Assembly (NCBI GenBank): GCA_963668435.2
Contig: CAXXSC010000010.1
Coordinates: 1 to 64,000 of the forward strand
From: G963668435 sp963668435
Lineage (GTDB): Bacteria > Latescibacterota > Latescibacteria > Latescibacterales > Latescibacteraceae
DNA length: 64,000 bases
Reading direction: 5' to 3'
Position 1 is the stretch's first letter, and every line of letters begins with the position of its first letter. The translations under genes and the position numbers were made by a program. Below the pieces are notes generated by a model that saw only the letters and a list, made by a program, of their open reading frames with translations, was not told the DNA's origin and searched no databases. Shown here in pieces: positions 1-7,407 of this stretch.

Positions 1-1343
1 AGAAATGGTATAATATCGTGAGCGAGATGGTGCCCGGGAACCCGCCCGCACCCCCAATGAACGGGCAGACAAACAAACCTGTTGGCCCAGAAGAGCTTGC
101 GGCAATTTTTCCAATGAGCCTTATTGAACAGGAAGTTTCCGTTGATCCCTGGATCGATATCCCCCAGGAAGTTCTTGATATTCTGTCGATCTGGCGCCCT
201 ACTCCGCTGGTTCGCGCGAAACGTCTCGAAGAATATCTTGGAACCCCGGCAAAGATCTATTACAAGAATGAAAGCGTCTCACCGCCGGGATCGCACAAGC
301 CGAACACGGCAATTGCACAGGTGTATTATAACAAGCTCGAGGGCACAACCAATATCACCACCGAGACCGGCGCAGGTCAATGGGGAAGTGCCCTTTCTTT
401 TGCCTGTAACTTCTTTGACATCAAGTGTAAAGTCTTCATGGTTAAAGTAAGTTATGAGCAGAAACCGTATCGCAAATCACTCATGCATGTCTGGGGCGGA
501 GAGGTCTATCCGAGCCCGACCAACATGACTGAGGCCGGACGCAAGATTCTTGCTGAAGATCCCGATTGCCCGGGCAGCCTCGGCATGGCTATCAGTGAAG
601 CTATCGAACTTGCTGTTCAGGATGACAAGACAAAATACGCTCTCGGCAGCGTTCTCAACCATGTCATGACACATCAGACGGTTATCGGTCTCGAGGCGAT
701 CAAGCAGTTCGAACAGATCGATGATTATCCCGACGTGGTTATCGGTTGTGTTGGTGGCGGTTCAAATATGGCCGGTCTGACATTCCCGTTCCTCGGTCAG
801 AGGATGCGCGGCGAGGCCAAGAAGTCCTCGATGCGTGTTGTCGCTGTTGAGCCGCATGCCTGCCCGACACTGACACGCGGTATTTTCGCATACGATTTTG
901 GTGATACGGCACAGATGACCCCGGCTATGCTAATGTATACGCTCGGTCATGATTTTGTTCCTGCTGGTATTCATGCCGGTGGTCTCCGTTATCACGGCGG
1001 TTCCCCGATTCTCTCCAAGCTTGTAAATGAGAAAGAAGTCGAGGCTGTCGCATTCCATCAGAATGAATGCTATGAAGCCGCGATTACTTTCGCAAGGACT
1101 GAAGGACTTCTCCCGGCTCCCGAGACCTCTCACGCCATCAAGGCTGCAATCGAGGAAGCTAAGAAGTGTAAAGAGACTGGGGAAGCTAAAACCATCTGCT
1201 TCAGCTACAGCGGTCATGGACATTTCGATCTCGCTGGCTATGACAAGTATCTCGCCGGTGATCTCGTCGATTATACACATCCCGAAGAGGAGATCAAGAG
1301 GGCGCTTACTTATCTGCCCAAGATCACCCCTCCGGAAATGTAA
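1..1343 (+). CDS. trpB2: TrpB2-type tryptophan synthase beta chain (5' end outside window)
   Basis: PLP-dependent beta-replacement enzyme that condenses indole with serine, of the TrpB2 (long beta chain) subfamily. The frame is open to the left edge, and the codons just before the in-window GTG at 18 read KWYNI, a motif normally found near the N terminus of TrpB2. The true start therefore lies upstream and GTG 18 is only an internal valine. Visible motifs are GSHKPNTA with the Schiff-base lysine, TETGAGQWGSA, the phosphate-binding CVGGGSNMAG and a C-terminal SYSGHGHFDL. A classical trpB lies 800 bases downstream, so both beta-chain types are present. TrpB2 enzymes often do not pair with TrpA and may salvage free indole; which role applies here cannot be read from sequence. 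Confidence 0.93.
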   Translation, partial: KWYNIVSEMVPGNPPAPPMNGQTNKPVGPEELAAIFPMSLIEQEVSVDPWIDIPQEVLDILSIWRPTPLVRAKRLEEYLGTPAKIYYKNESVSPPGSHKPNTAIAQVYYNKLEGTTNITTETGAGQWGSALSFACNFFDIKCKVFMVKVSYEQKPYRKSLMHVWGGEVYPSPTNMTEAGRKILAEDPDCPGSLGMAISEAIELAVQDDKTKYALGSVLNHVMTHQTVIGLEAIKQFEQIDDYPDVVIGCVGGGSNMAGLTFPFLGQRMRGEAKKSSMRVVAVEPHACPTLTRGIFAYDFGDTAQMTPAMLMYTLGHDFVPAGIHAGGLRYHGGSPILSKLVNEKEVEAVAFHQNECYEAAITFARTEGLLPAPETSHAIKAAIEEAKKCKETGEAKTICFSYSGHGHFDLAGYDKYLAGDLVDYTHPEEEIKRALTYLPKITPPEM

Positions 1344-1358
1344 TACTGCTTGATGAAG

Positions 1359-1384
1359 GGGGCGGTTTTGAAGCCGTCCCTTTC
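1359..1384 (+). terminator. Weak hairpin after trpB2
   Basis: An 8-bp stem (1359-1366 with 1373-1380, including two G-U pairs) closes a 6-base loop just after the trpB2 stop. Only three T residues follow directly, so it may be an inefficient terminator or an RNA-stability element within the trp run. Confidence 0.4.
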
Positions 1385-1461
1385 GCTGAACACACTACCC
1401 GGCAGAAATCATCGGGTAATTATCTCCAAAGAGTCAAAACTGGACCTGGACTGATATATTA

Positions 1462-2085
1462 ATGAATATACATGTAAAAATCTGCGGAATAACACGAGTT
1501 GAAGATGCGCTGTTGGCGGAACAACTAGGCGCCTCGGCTGTAGGTTTCATTTTTTATCCGAAAAGCCCTCGCTACATATCGCCTGAAAAAGCTCGCGATA
1601 TCTCAGTCTCCCTCGGTCCTTTTATTGCACGTGTCGGCGTTTTTGTTAACGAATCACCGGAAATGGTAAATGACATTGTTGACCGTGCAGCGTTAACCGC
1701 AGTACAGATTCACAGTGATGAAAATCAGGATTATATGAAAAAAATAAATAATGCCGCTTTAATAAAATCTTTCCGTATCGGCGAGGATTTCGATCCTGCC
1801 TGTATAAAACCATTCAGCGGAATGACACTGCTTCTGGATACCTACGTAAAAGAAGGGTATGGCGGCACCGGCAAAACATTTGACTGGACAGTTGCGGAAA
1901 AAATTGCCCGGAATGAAAGAGTTATTCTCGCGGGCGGTCTGAATAAGGAGAATATTGGCAGTGCGCTTGACACTGCCTGCACGTGGGGTGTAGATGTCTC
2001 CAGCGGAATAGAAGATGCCCCCGGCATGAAAAACCATGAAGAAATGAAAGCGCTGTTTGAGTCAATCAGAACAGCTGCGGATTAA
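1462..2085 (+). CDS. trpF: Phosphoribosylanthranilate isomerase
   Basis: Converts N-(5-phosphoribosyl)anthranilate to CdRP, the third step of tryptophan synthesis. The 207 residues are the normal length for the monofunctional TIM-barrel enzyme. The N terminus reads KICGITR with the catalytic cysteine (C8), followed by GFIFYPKSPR. LLLDTY around residue 126 supplies the general-acid aspartate, and ILAGGLNKENI and VDVSSGIE near the end form the phosphate-binding loops. No clear ribosome binding site precedes the ATG. It lies between two trpB genes. trpC, trpD and trpE are not in the window and are either upstream or elsewhere. Confidence 0.96.
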   Translation: MNIHVKICGITRVEDALLAEQLGASAVGFIFYPKSPRYISPEKARDISVSLGPFIARVGVFVNESPEMVNDIVDRAALTAVQIHSDENQDYMKKINNAALIKSFRIGEDFDPACIKPFSGMTLLLDTYVKEGYGGTGKTFDWTVAEKIARNERVILAGGLNKENIGSALDTACTWGVDVSSGIEDAPGMKNHEEMKALFESIRTAAD

Positions 2086-2124
2086 GTTGATATCAATGGC
2101 AACACTGAATATAAATGGAGATGT

Positions 2125-3321
2125 ATGACTATGAAAGGTCAATATCCGGATAATAGAGGTTATTTTGAAAGCTACGGCGGTCGTTTCGTGCCGGAGACAC
2201 TTATGCCGACACTGCTCGAAATGCAGAAAGCCTATGAAGAAGCACGTCAGGATAAGGCTTTTATGGAAGAGTTCGAGCGTCTCATGCGTGAATACGTGGG
2301 AAGGCCTACACCGCTAACCTATGCGGCAAGATTGACAGAACGCCTCGGCGGCGCAAAAATTTATCTGAAACGTGAAGATCTCGCGCATACCGGAGCTCAT
2401 AAAATAAACAATGCCATCGGCCAGGCGCTTCTGGCGAAACGGATGGGCAAAAAGCGTATCATCGCTGAAACAGGTGCAGGTCAGCATGGTGTCGCAACGG
2501 CAACTGCCGCTGCACTTTTCGGTATGGAGTGTGAAATCTTTATGGGAACCGAAGATATGCGTCGTCAGCTGCTCAATGTGTTCCGCATGCGTCTGCTTGG
2601 CTCAAAAGTCACGGATGTTCCTTCCGGCTCGAAGACTCTCAAGGATGCTATTAACGAGGCATTCAGAAGCTGGACATTCACCTGCGAAAACACGTTTTAC
2701 GTTTTCGGTTCGGTGCTGGGCCCGCATCCATTTCCCATGATGGTACGTGATTTCCAGAGCATCATTGGTAAAGAGGCAAAAAAACAACTCCTTGAAAAAG
2801 AGGGGCGGCTCCCGGACATGCTTATTGCCTGTGTGGGTGGTGGTTCGAACTCAATGGGCCTGTTCCATGATTTTCTCGATGATGAATCGGTTCGGCTTGT
2901 TGGTGTTGAGGCAGGAGGGAAGGGCGGTGGATACGGCGAACATGCCGCACGTTTCTCTGGTGGTCGTAAAGGTGTTCTTCACGGCACTTACACGTATGTA
3001 CTGCAGGATGATCACGGCCAGATAAGCCCGACACACTCTGTTTCCGCCGGTCTCGACTACCCGTCTATCGGACCGGAGCATTCGATGCTCAGGAGTCTCA
3101 AGCGTGCAGAATATACCAGCGCAGATGACCAGGAAGCCCTGGAGGCATTCAAGATTCTTGCAGAGACCGAGGGCATCATTCCCGCATTCGAAAGCTCCCA
3201 CGCAGTTGCCGAGGTCCTCAAGACAGCTCCGAAGATGAGCTCTGACCAGATCATTATCGTTAATGTCAGCGGCCGTGGCGATAAGGATGTTATGGAAGCC
3301 TCCGAACTGATAAAACTGTAA
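2125..3321 (+). CDS. trpB: Tryptophan synthase beta chain (TrpB1)
   Basis: Canonical TrpB subunit of the alpha2-beta2 tryptophan synthase, 398 residues. The N terminus YFESYGGRFVPETLMP is diagnostic. The PLP lysine is K93 in HTGAHKINNAIGQA, followed by ETGAGQHGVATAT, the CVGGGSNSMG phosphate loop, and SAGLDYPSIGPEHS. GGAG at 2117-2120 fits ATG 2125 (4-base spacer) or ATG 2131 (10-base spacer); 2125 is used here. trpA follows, so this copy is the expected TrpA partner, unlike the TrpB2-type gene at the window edge. Confidence 0.97.
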   Translation: MTMKGQYPDNRGYFESYGGRFVPETLMPTLLEMQKAYEEARQDKAFMEEFERLMREYVGRPTPLTYAARLTERLGGAKIYLKREDLAHTGAHKINNAIGQALLAKRMGKKRIIAETGAGQHGVATATAAALFGMECEIFMGTEDMRRQLLNVFRMRLLGSKVTDVPSGSKTLKDAINEAFRSWTFTCENTFYVFGSVLGPHPFPMMVRDFQSIIGKEAKKQLLEKEGRLPDMLIACVGGGSNSMGLFHDFLDDESVRLVGVEAGGKGGGYGEHAARFSGGRKGVLHGTYTYVLQDDHGQISPTHSVSAGLDYPSIGPEHSMLRSLKRAEYTSADDQEALEAFKILAETEGIIPAFESSHAVAEVLKTAPKMSSDQIIIVNVSGRGDKDVMEASELIKL

Positions 3322-3334
3322 TTGAACCTTAGAG

Positions 3335-3356
3335 CGGTCATTTTCCGAAATGACCG
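3335..3356 (+). terminator. Perfect hairpin between trpB and trpA
   Basis: A perfect 9-bp stem (3335-3343 with 3348-3356) with a TCCG tetraloop nearly fills the trpB-trpA gap. The downstream bases are T-rich but interrupted (TTATTTGATA). It may partly terminate transcription or protect the upstream mRNA end rather than end the operon, since trpA starts 25 bases later. Confidence 0.45.
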
Positions 3357-3380
3357 TTATTTGATATGGAGTATGATACT

Positions 3381-4181
3381 GTGAAACGTATAGAGAAACG
3401 ATTCAGTGAGCTGAAGGAAAAGGGGCAGAAAGCGTTTGTCGCTTATATCACTGCTGGCGATCCGACACTTGAAAAAACAAGTGAACTGGTACTTGAATTC
3501 GACCGTCAGGGTGTCGATATCGTCGAACTTGGCGTCCCTTTTTCTGATCCTGTCGCCGATGGTCCTGTCAACCAGGAAGCCGCGATGAGAGCACTCGAGA
3601 ATGATGTTTCCGTTGCTGATATCCTGGATACAGTTAAAGAAATCCGCTCGAAAAGCGACATCCCCATCATCTTTTTCGCCTATTATAATAACATTCTTTC
3701 TCACGGTCTTGAAAATTTTGTCCGAGATGCGTCTGAGTGCGGACTCGATGGCGCTTTGATTCTCGATCTTCCGCCCGAGGAGGCGGGTGAGTACAAGCGT
3801 CTCATGGATAATGCCGGTCTTGCCAGTATTTTCCTCGTTTCGCCTGTAACCCCGGACGAGCGTCTGAAAATTATTGCGCAGATGGTGTCGGGATTTGTAT
3901 ACTATGTGTCGCAGATGGGTGTGACCGGTGAACGTGATGCAATAGCATCCGATCTTTCCGGACACATCGAAATGATTCGCGCTCACACCGATATCCCGAT
4001 CGTTGCAGGTTTTGGCATTTCGACACCTGTACATGTCCGCGACAGCGCTGTTTTTGCTGATGGTGTTGTTGTCGGCAGCGCAATTGTCCGCCGTGTTGCC
4101 GAGTATGGTGATTCTCCAAACATGGCCGAACGTGTGGGCAGTTATGTTTCAACGTTAACAAAGGTATTACGGGAGCATTAA
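3381..4181 (+). CDS. trpA: Tryptophan synthase alpha chain
   Basis: Cleaves indole-3-glycerol phosphate to indole and glyceraldehyde 3-phosphate and channels indole to TrpB. The catalytic glutamate lies in VELGVPFSDP and the catalytic aspartate in DPVADGP; the phosphate site GFGIS and VVGSAIV near the C terminus are intact. An in-frame ATG exists at 3366, but GGAG at 3368-3371 overlaps that codon and sits 9 bases before GTG 3381. GTG 3381 is preferred, giving the family-typical start KRIEKRFSELKEKGQ and 266 residues. The chorismate mutase gene begins two bases after the stop. Confidence 0.96.
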   Translation: MKRIEKRFSELKEKGQKAFVAYITAGDPTLEKTSELVLEFDRQGVDIVELGVPFSDPVADGPVNQEAAMRALENDVSVADILDTVKEIRSKSDIPIIFFAYYNNILSHGLENFVRDASECGLDGALILDLPPEEAGEYKRLMDNAGLASIFLVSPVTPDERLKIIAQMVSGFVYYVSQMGVTGERDAIASDLSGHIEMIRAHTDIPIVAGFGISTPVHVRDSAVFADGVVVGSAIVRRVAEYGDSPNMAERVGSYVSTLTKVLREH

Positions 4182-4182
4182 C

Positions 4183-4452
4183 ATGGATGACATTGCCGGC
4201 TGGCGAAACCGTATTGATGAAATTGACAGTGAAATCATAGGACTCTTAAACAAAAGAGCCGAATACGCTGTCGAAATTGGAAAAGTGAAACGCCAAAGCG
4301 GCAGTGATATTTATGATCCAAAACGCGAACAGTATATTTATAATCGCATCATGGGATTGAATACCGGTCCACTCGATGACGACACGCTTGTAACAATATT
4401 CAAATGCATCATTGAGGAATGCCGTTCCAAGGAATCTCGTGAAACCGAATAA
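4183..4452 (+). CDS. aroQ: AroQ-class chorismate mutase
   Basis: An 89-residue all-helical protein of the chorismate mutase type II family, which rearranges chorismate to prephenate for phenylalanine and tyrosine synthesis. It shows the pattern WRNRIDEIDSEIIGLLNKRA, then VEIGKVK and YDPKREQYI, matching the conserved active-site Arg, Lys, Asp, Arg and Glu positions. The ATG follows the trpA stop by one base, and its ribosome binding site (GGGAG, 4171-4175) lies inside trpA, so the two are probably translationally coupled. The placement sets the chorismate branch point beside the tryptophan genes. No prephenate dehydratase or dehydrogenase domain is fused. Confidence 0.9.
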   Translation: MDDIAGWRNRIDEIDSEIIGLLNKRAEYAVEIGKVKRQSGSDIYDPKREQYIYNRIMGLNTGPLDDDTLVTIFKCIIEECRSKESRETE

Positions 4453-4562
4453 GGCGAGCCTTTACACAAAATTTACTTGCCAACAATATGTCTAAACAGC
4501 TATTTTATATAGGCCGGAATAATACCGGATGAACAGTTCAACCGATCTTAAAGGAGTTTTCA

Positions 4563-4733
4563 ATGGCTCACGTTATTTCCGATGAATGCATTTCATGCGG
4601 TGCCTGCGCTGCTGCATGTCCTGTCGAGGCTATCTCTGAGGGCGATTCCCAGTATGAAATCAATGCTGATACCTGCACTGACTGCGGTACCTGTGTCGGC
4701 GAGTGCCCTGTCGAGGCTATTTCAGCTGGATAA
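4563..4733 (+). CDS. 2x[4Fe-4S] ferredoxin, 56 aa
   Basis: A small bacterial-type ferredoxin carrying two [4Fe-4S] clusters as a soluble electron carrier. Eight cysteines sit at residues 9, 12, 15, 19 and 38, 41, 44, 48, giving two CxxCxxCxxxCP units (CISCGACAAACP and CTDCGTCVGECP), with the internal two-fold repeat PVEAIS after each. The 56-residue length is typical of clostridial-type ferredoxins. AAGGAG at 4550-4555 sets the ATG. It appears monocistronic: 110 bases separate it from aroQ and a strong terminator follows. The partner oxidoreductase is not evident from context. Confidence 0.95.
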   Translation: MAHVISDECISCGACAAACPVEAISEGDSQYEINADTCTDCGTCVGECPVEAISAG

Positions 4734-4756
4734 GTTTTGATTCAGATGTTTTTCGG

Positions 4757-4786
4757 ACCCCTGTCTTTAAGGCAGGGGTTTTTTTA
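4757..4786 (+). terminator. Rho-independent terminator of the ferredoxin gene
   Basis: A 9-bp GC-rich stem (4757-4765 with 4771-4779, one G-U pair) has a TTTAA loop and is followed by a run of T residues (4779-4785). Both position and structure are textbook. Confidence 0.92.
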
Positions 4787-5186
4787 TTTAACCGCATCAT
4801 GTTTTTATATTCCAGATCCAAATGATATCTTTTTTCTCCATTCATCCCGTGCTTGATTAAAGTTGGATAATGTAGTATTTTTCATATAGACATATTTCAA
4901 TAGCAGATCCATTTTATGTCTTTTACATGAACATGTCTGGGTGGTACTTGAACACTGTCAGCCGGATTGTCTCTAGGGCGCCAAAATCACTATACAGACA
5001 ACAATGTCTTCAAGAATTCAGGAAAAGATTTATGACAAAGTAACATAGTAAATGTTCTTTTTTTCAAAGATGGGGCTGCGTGTTTAGCGAAATGTAACGC
5101 TCTAACTGAAATATATATAGTCCATGATCGAGGCAATAGCCTCATTTTAATAGGGAATTACCGTTCACACGAAAGGGGATTCGCCA
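4787..5186. other. 400-base gap without a recognised gene
   Basis: AT-rich stretch between the ferredoxin terminator and the EIIA-like gene. No open frame with a ribosome binding site, tRNA or clear riboswitch was seen. It presumably contains the promoter of the antiporter run, but no convincing -35/-10 pair stands out. Confidence 0.5.
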
Positions 5187-5633
5187 ATGAAAGTTTTCGA
5201 TCTTATCTCTCTCGATCGGATCAAGATCCTCGATACAGATGATAAAAATGAAGCTCTCCACCAGATTTGCGACCTTCTGGCGGAAGCTGACAGTGTCAAT
5301 GATCCTGATGCTCTTCGCGAAGCTATTTTTGAACGCGAGAACATTATCAGCACAAGTATCGGTCTCGGTATTGCCATTCCACATGTCCGTCTCGAGAGTG
5401 TCAGCGAAATGACTGTCGCGGTCGGCATTCTGAAAAAAGGTATCGATTATCAGTCTTTCGACGATCATCCGGTCAATATAATTATTATGATTGCGGCACC
5501 TGAGGGGGCTCATCGTGAATATCTCTCATTGCTCGCAAAAATCGCCCTTCTTCTTAAAAATGAAAACCTGCGCGAACAGCTTCTTGCATCAGAAACTCCA
5601 GAGGCAGTTTGCGAGGTTTTAAAAGAACACTGA
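5187..5633 (+). CDS. PTS EIIA type-2 domain protein (PtsN-like)
   Basis: A single EIIA domain of the fructose/mannitol (PtsN) class, 148 residues. The phosphorylatable histidine is H66 in GIAIPHVR, preceded by the typical LREAIFERE helix and followed by VNIIIMIAAPEGAHREYLSLLA. Single-domain EIIA proteins of this class usually regulate rather than transport sugar; PtsN, for example, controls potassium transport. No EIIB, EIIC, HPr or enzyme I gene is in the window. The gene lies 49 bases before a cation/proton antiporter gene and close to a PII-like gene, suggesting control of ion exchange. The upstream AAGGGG sets the start. Confidence 0.9.
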   Translation: MKVFDLISLDRIKILDTDDKNEALHQICDLLAEADSVNDPDALREAIFERENIISTSIGLGIAIPHVRLESVSEMTVAVGILKKGIDYQSFDDHPVNIIIMIAAPEGAHREYLSLLAKIALLLKNENLREQLLASETPEAVCEVLKEH

Positions 5634-5682
5634 TTCTCTCGCTGACTGTCATCATTGTTGTTAGGACAGGACTGGAGTTAAC

Positions 5683-6915
5683 GTGACCATCATATTGTAT
5701 CTCGCCGAGGCTTTTTTTGTCGCCTATTTCATGCGGCAGCTTGCTTTTAAATTTAAAATGCCAGCTGTTTCAGGATACGTAATAGGCGGTGTCGTTCTTG
5801 GTGGCTCTCTTTTTGTCAATGTCCCCGGTGCGGAAGACCATGTAGGCCGCTTCTTTTTTAACGGTCCTGTTCGTGAAAGCCTTGATTTTATAACACACAT
5901 CGCTTTGGGAACTATTTCCCTGACAATCGGCGCAGAACTGACTTTTAAACGCCTGAAAAGCCTTGGCATAAGCATATTTGCCATTGCGCTGATGGAGGCG
6001 TTCGGCGCTTTCCTGCTTGTTTTCGGATCTATCTATCTCTATTCGCATGATTTAATTCTCGCAGTAATACTCGGCGCAGTTTCCTCTGCGACCGCACCTG
6101 CGGCTACAGTTGCGGTTATACAACAGTACCGGGCCAAAGGCAACCTCACCAATACCATTCTTGCGGTCGTTGGTTTCGACGACGCTATTTCGTTCATGCT
6201 TTTTGCTTTTGCGTTAACAGTTGGCAAAGGCCTTCTTGGCGGTGAAAGCATCACGATCGTCAGCGCTATATTTTCTCCGGCACTCGAAATTCTGATTTCA
6301 CTCGCTTTGGGGTCAGCCATTGGTTTTATCGCCGCGCGACTTCTCGCCGGAGCTGGTGACAGAGAGGGATTTCTTTTCCTGATAGTGTCTTTTATCCTCC
6401 TTGTTACAGGTCTCGCGGAGCTTCTGGAAGTTTCCGAACTTCTGGCCTGTATGGCCTGCGGAGCCATGATAGTCAACAGCTATCCCACACTCATTCCCAA
6501 AATACGCTCCGCTTTCAGTGCGTTTATTCCTCTTCTTTACGCGATTTTCTTTATTATTGGCGGCGCTCACCTCAATGTGAATTCATTACCGCGTCTATGG
6601 CTCATATCACTTATTTATTTCTTCGCCCGAGCCGCAGGAAAAGTGAGCGGAGCAAGTCTTGGCGGCCTTGTGTCCCACGCATCACCAAAAATTACTCGTT
6701 ACACCGGTTTCGCGCTGCTGCCTCAGGTAGGGGCGGCTATAGCACTTGCACTTGTAGTCCAGCAGGTGCTTGGCTCCGGCACATTCGGTGATAAAGGGAC
6801 TGCACTTGCGGAGAATATAATTAACATACTTTTGATTACAACGCTGTTTACTGAAACGGCGGGGCCTTATCTAACCAAGCTCTCGCTTTTCAAAGCAGGG
6901 GAGGCACACGAGTGA
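5683..6915 (+). CDS. CPA2-family cation/proton antiporter
   Basis: A 410-residue integral membrane protein with about 12 hydrophobic segments, of the monovalent cation:proton antiporter-2 (KefB/NapA-like) family. The N-terminal PAVSGYVIGGVVLGG is the typical first-helix motif, and ATAPAATVAVIQQYRAKG and VGFDDAISFMLFAFAL carry the conserved ion-site aspartates (VGFDDA). There is no C-terminal TrkA-N or USP domain; regulation may instead come from the neighbouring EIIA and PII-like proteins. The GTG start at 5683 is set by GGAG at 5672-5675. The stop overlaps the next GTG by four bases. The ion is unknown; sodium or potassium are likely. Confidence 0.92.
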   Translation: MTIILYLAEAFFVAYFMRQLAFKFKMPAVSGYVIGGVVLGGSLFVNVPGAEDHVGRFFFNGPVRESLDFITHIALGTISLTIGAELTFKRLKSLGISIFAIALMEAFGAFLLVFGSIYLYSHDLILAVILGAVSSATAPAATVAVIQQYRAKGNLTNTILAVVGFDDAISFMLFAFALTVGKGLLGGESITIVSAIFSPALEILISLALGSAIGFIAARLLAGAGDREGFLFLIVSFILLVTGLAELLEVSELLACMACGAMIVNSYPTLIPKIRSAFSAFIPLLYAIFFIIGGAHLNVNSLPRLWLISLIYFFARAAGKVSGASLGGLVSHASPKITRYTGFALLPQVGAAIALALVVQQVLGSGTFGDKGTALAENIINILLITTLFTETAGPYLTKLSLFKAGEAHE

Positions 6916-7274
6916 ACAACACTGTCCGAAAAAACATGAACCTTCTGGTCGTTTCGCTTTTCGACGATTCCTGTATCGAGGATGTCATCCTTGGCATGAC
7001 AACGGTCAGTGGCGGGCATGTTACCATGATGGATGCTGTCTCCGGTACACAAAACCTTTCGCAGGTGATCCCCATGTTCGCCGAATTCGTCGGCATGGGC
7101 GGTAAGCGTTTCTGCAAGGTTCTTGTTACCTGCGTGGACGATCCCGAACCGGTTGACGAGCTTCTCGACGCACTTCAGGGGGGCGGCATTGACTTTATTG
7201 GTGACGCGCTTGGTGAGATCTACGTCATGCCCTTGAGCCAGGCTGTACTGACCGAGGAAGTCGATCTTTTCTGA
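6912..7274 (+). CDS. PII-like small regulatory protein
   Basis: A 120-residue protein without an obvious characterised family name. Predicted secondary structure runs beta (NLLVVSLFD), helix (CIEDVILGMTTVS), beta (HVTMMDAVSG), a long loop, beta (KVLVTCVDD), helix (VDELLDALQGG), beta (GEIYVMPL), which matches the ferredoxin-like PII fold. ALGEIYVMPL resembles the PII B-loop and last strand. The tyrosine-bearing uridylylation loop of GlnB is absent. GTG 6912 overlaps the antiporter stop and has GGGGAGG six to eight bases upstream. By analogy with PII-like partners of transporters (SbtB, for example), a role in gating the adjacent antiporters is inferred. A canonical PII gene occurs separately at 29754. 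Confidence 0.7.
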   Translation: MNNTVRKNMNLLVVSLFDDSCIEDVILGMTTVSGGHVTMMDAVSGTQNLSQVIPMFAEFVGMGGKRFCKVLVTCVDDPEPVDELLDALQGGGIDFIGDALGEIYVMPLSQAVLTEEVDLF

Positions 7275-7407
7275 GCACCGTCTTTTCCAGCGACGTTGCG
7301 TGATCATGAAATCGCAGTTCTCAATGCAGATTGACACTCTTTCATGTACCTGTCGTGTCACGACTGGCTGTACTTGAAATAACAGTATTGTGTCGGGGGA
7401 GTGTGTT

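Noticed and set aside
1450..1461. Promoter for trpF using TATATT at 1455-1460
   Set aside because: The element abuts ATG 1462, so transcription would start after the start codon.
3357..4034. A 225-codon antisense frame over trpA
   Set aside because: trpA is complete and conserved on the plus strand; the antisense sequence has no recognisable features.
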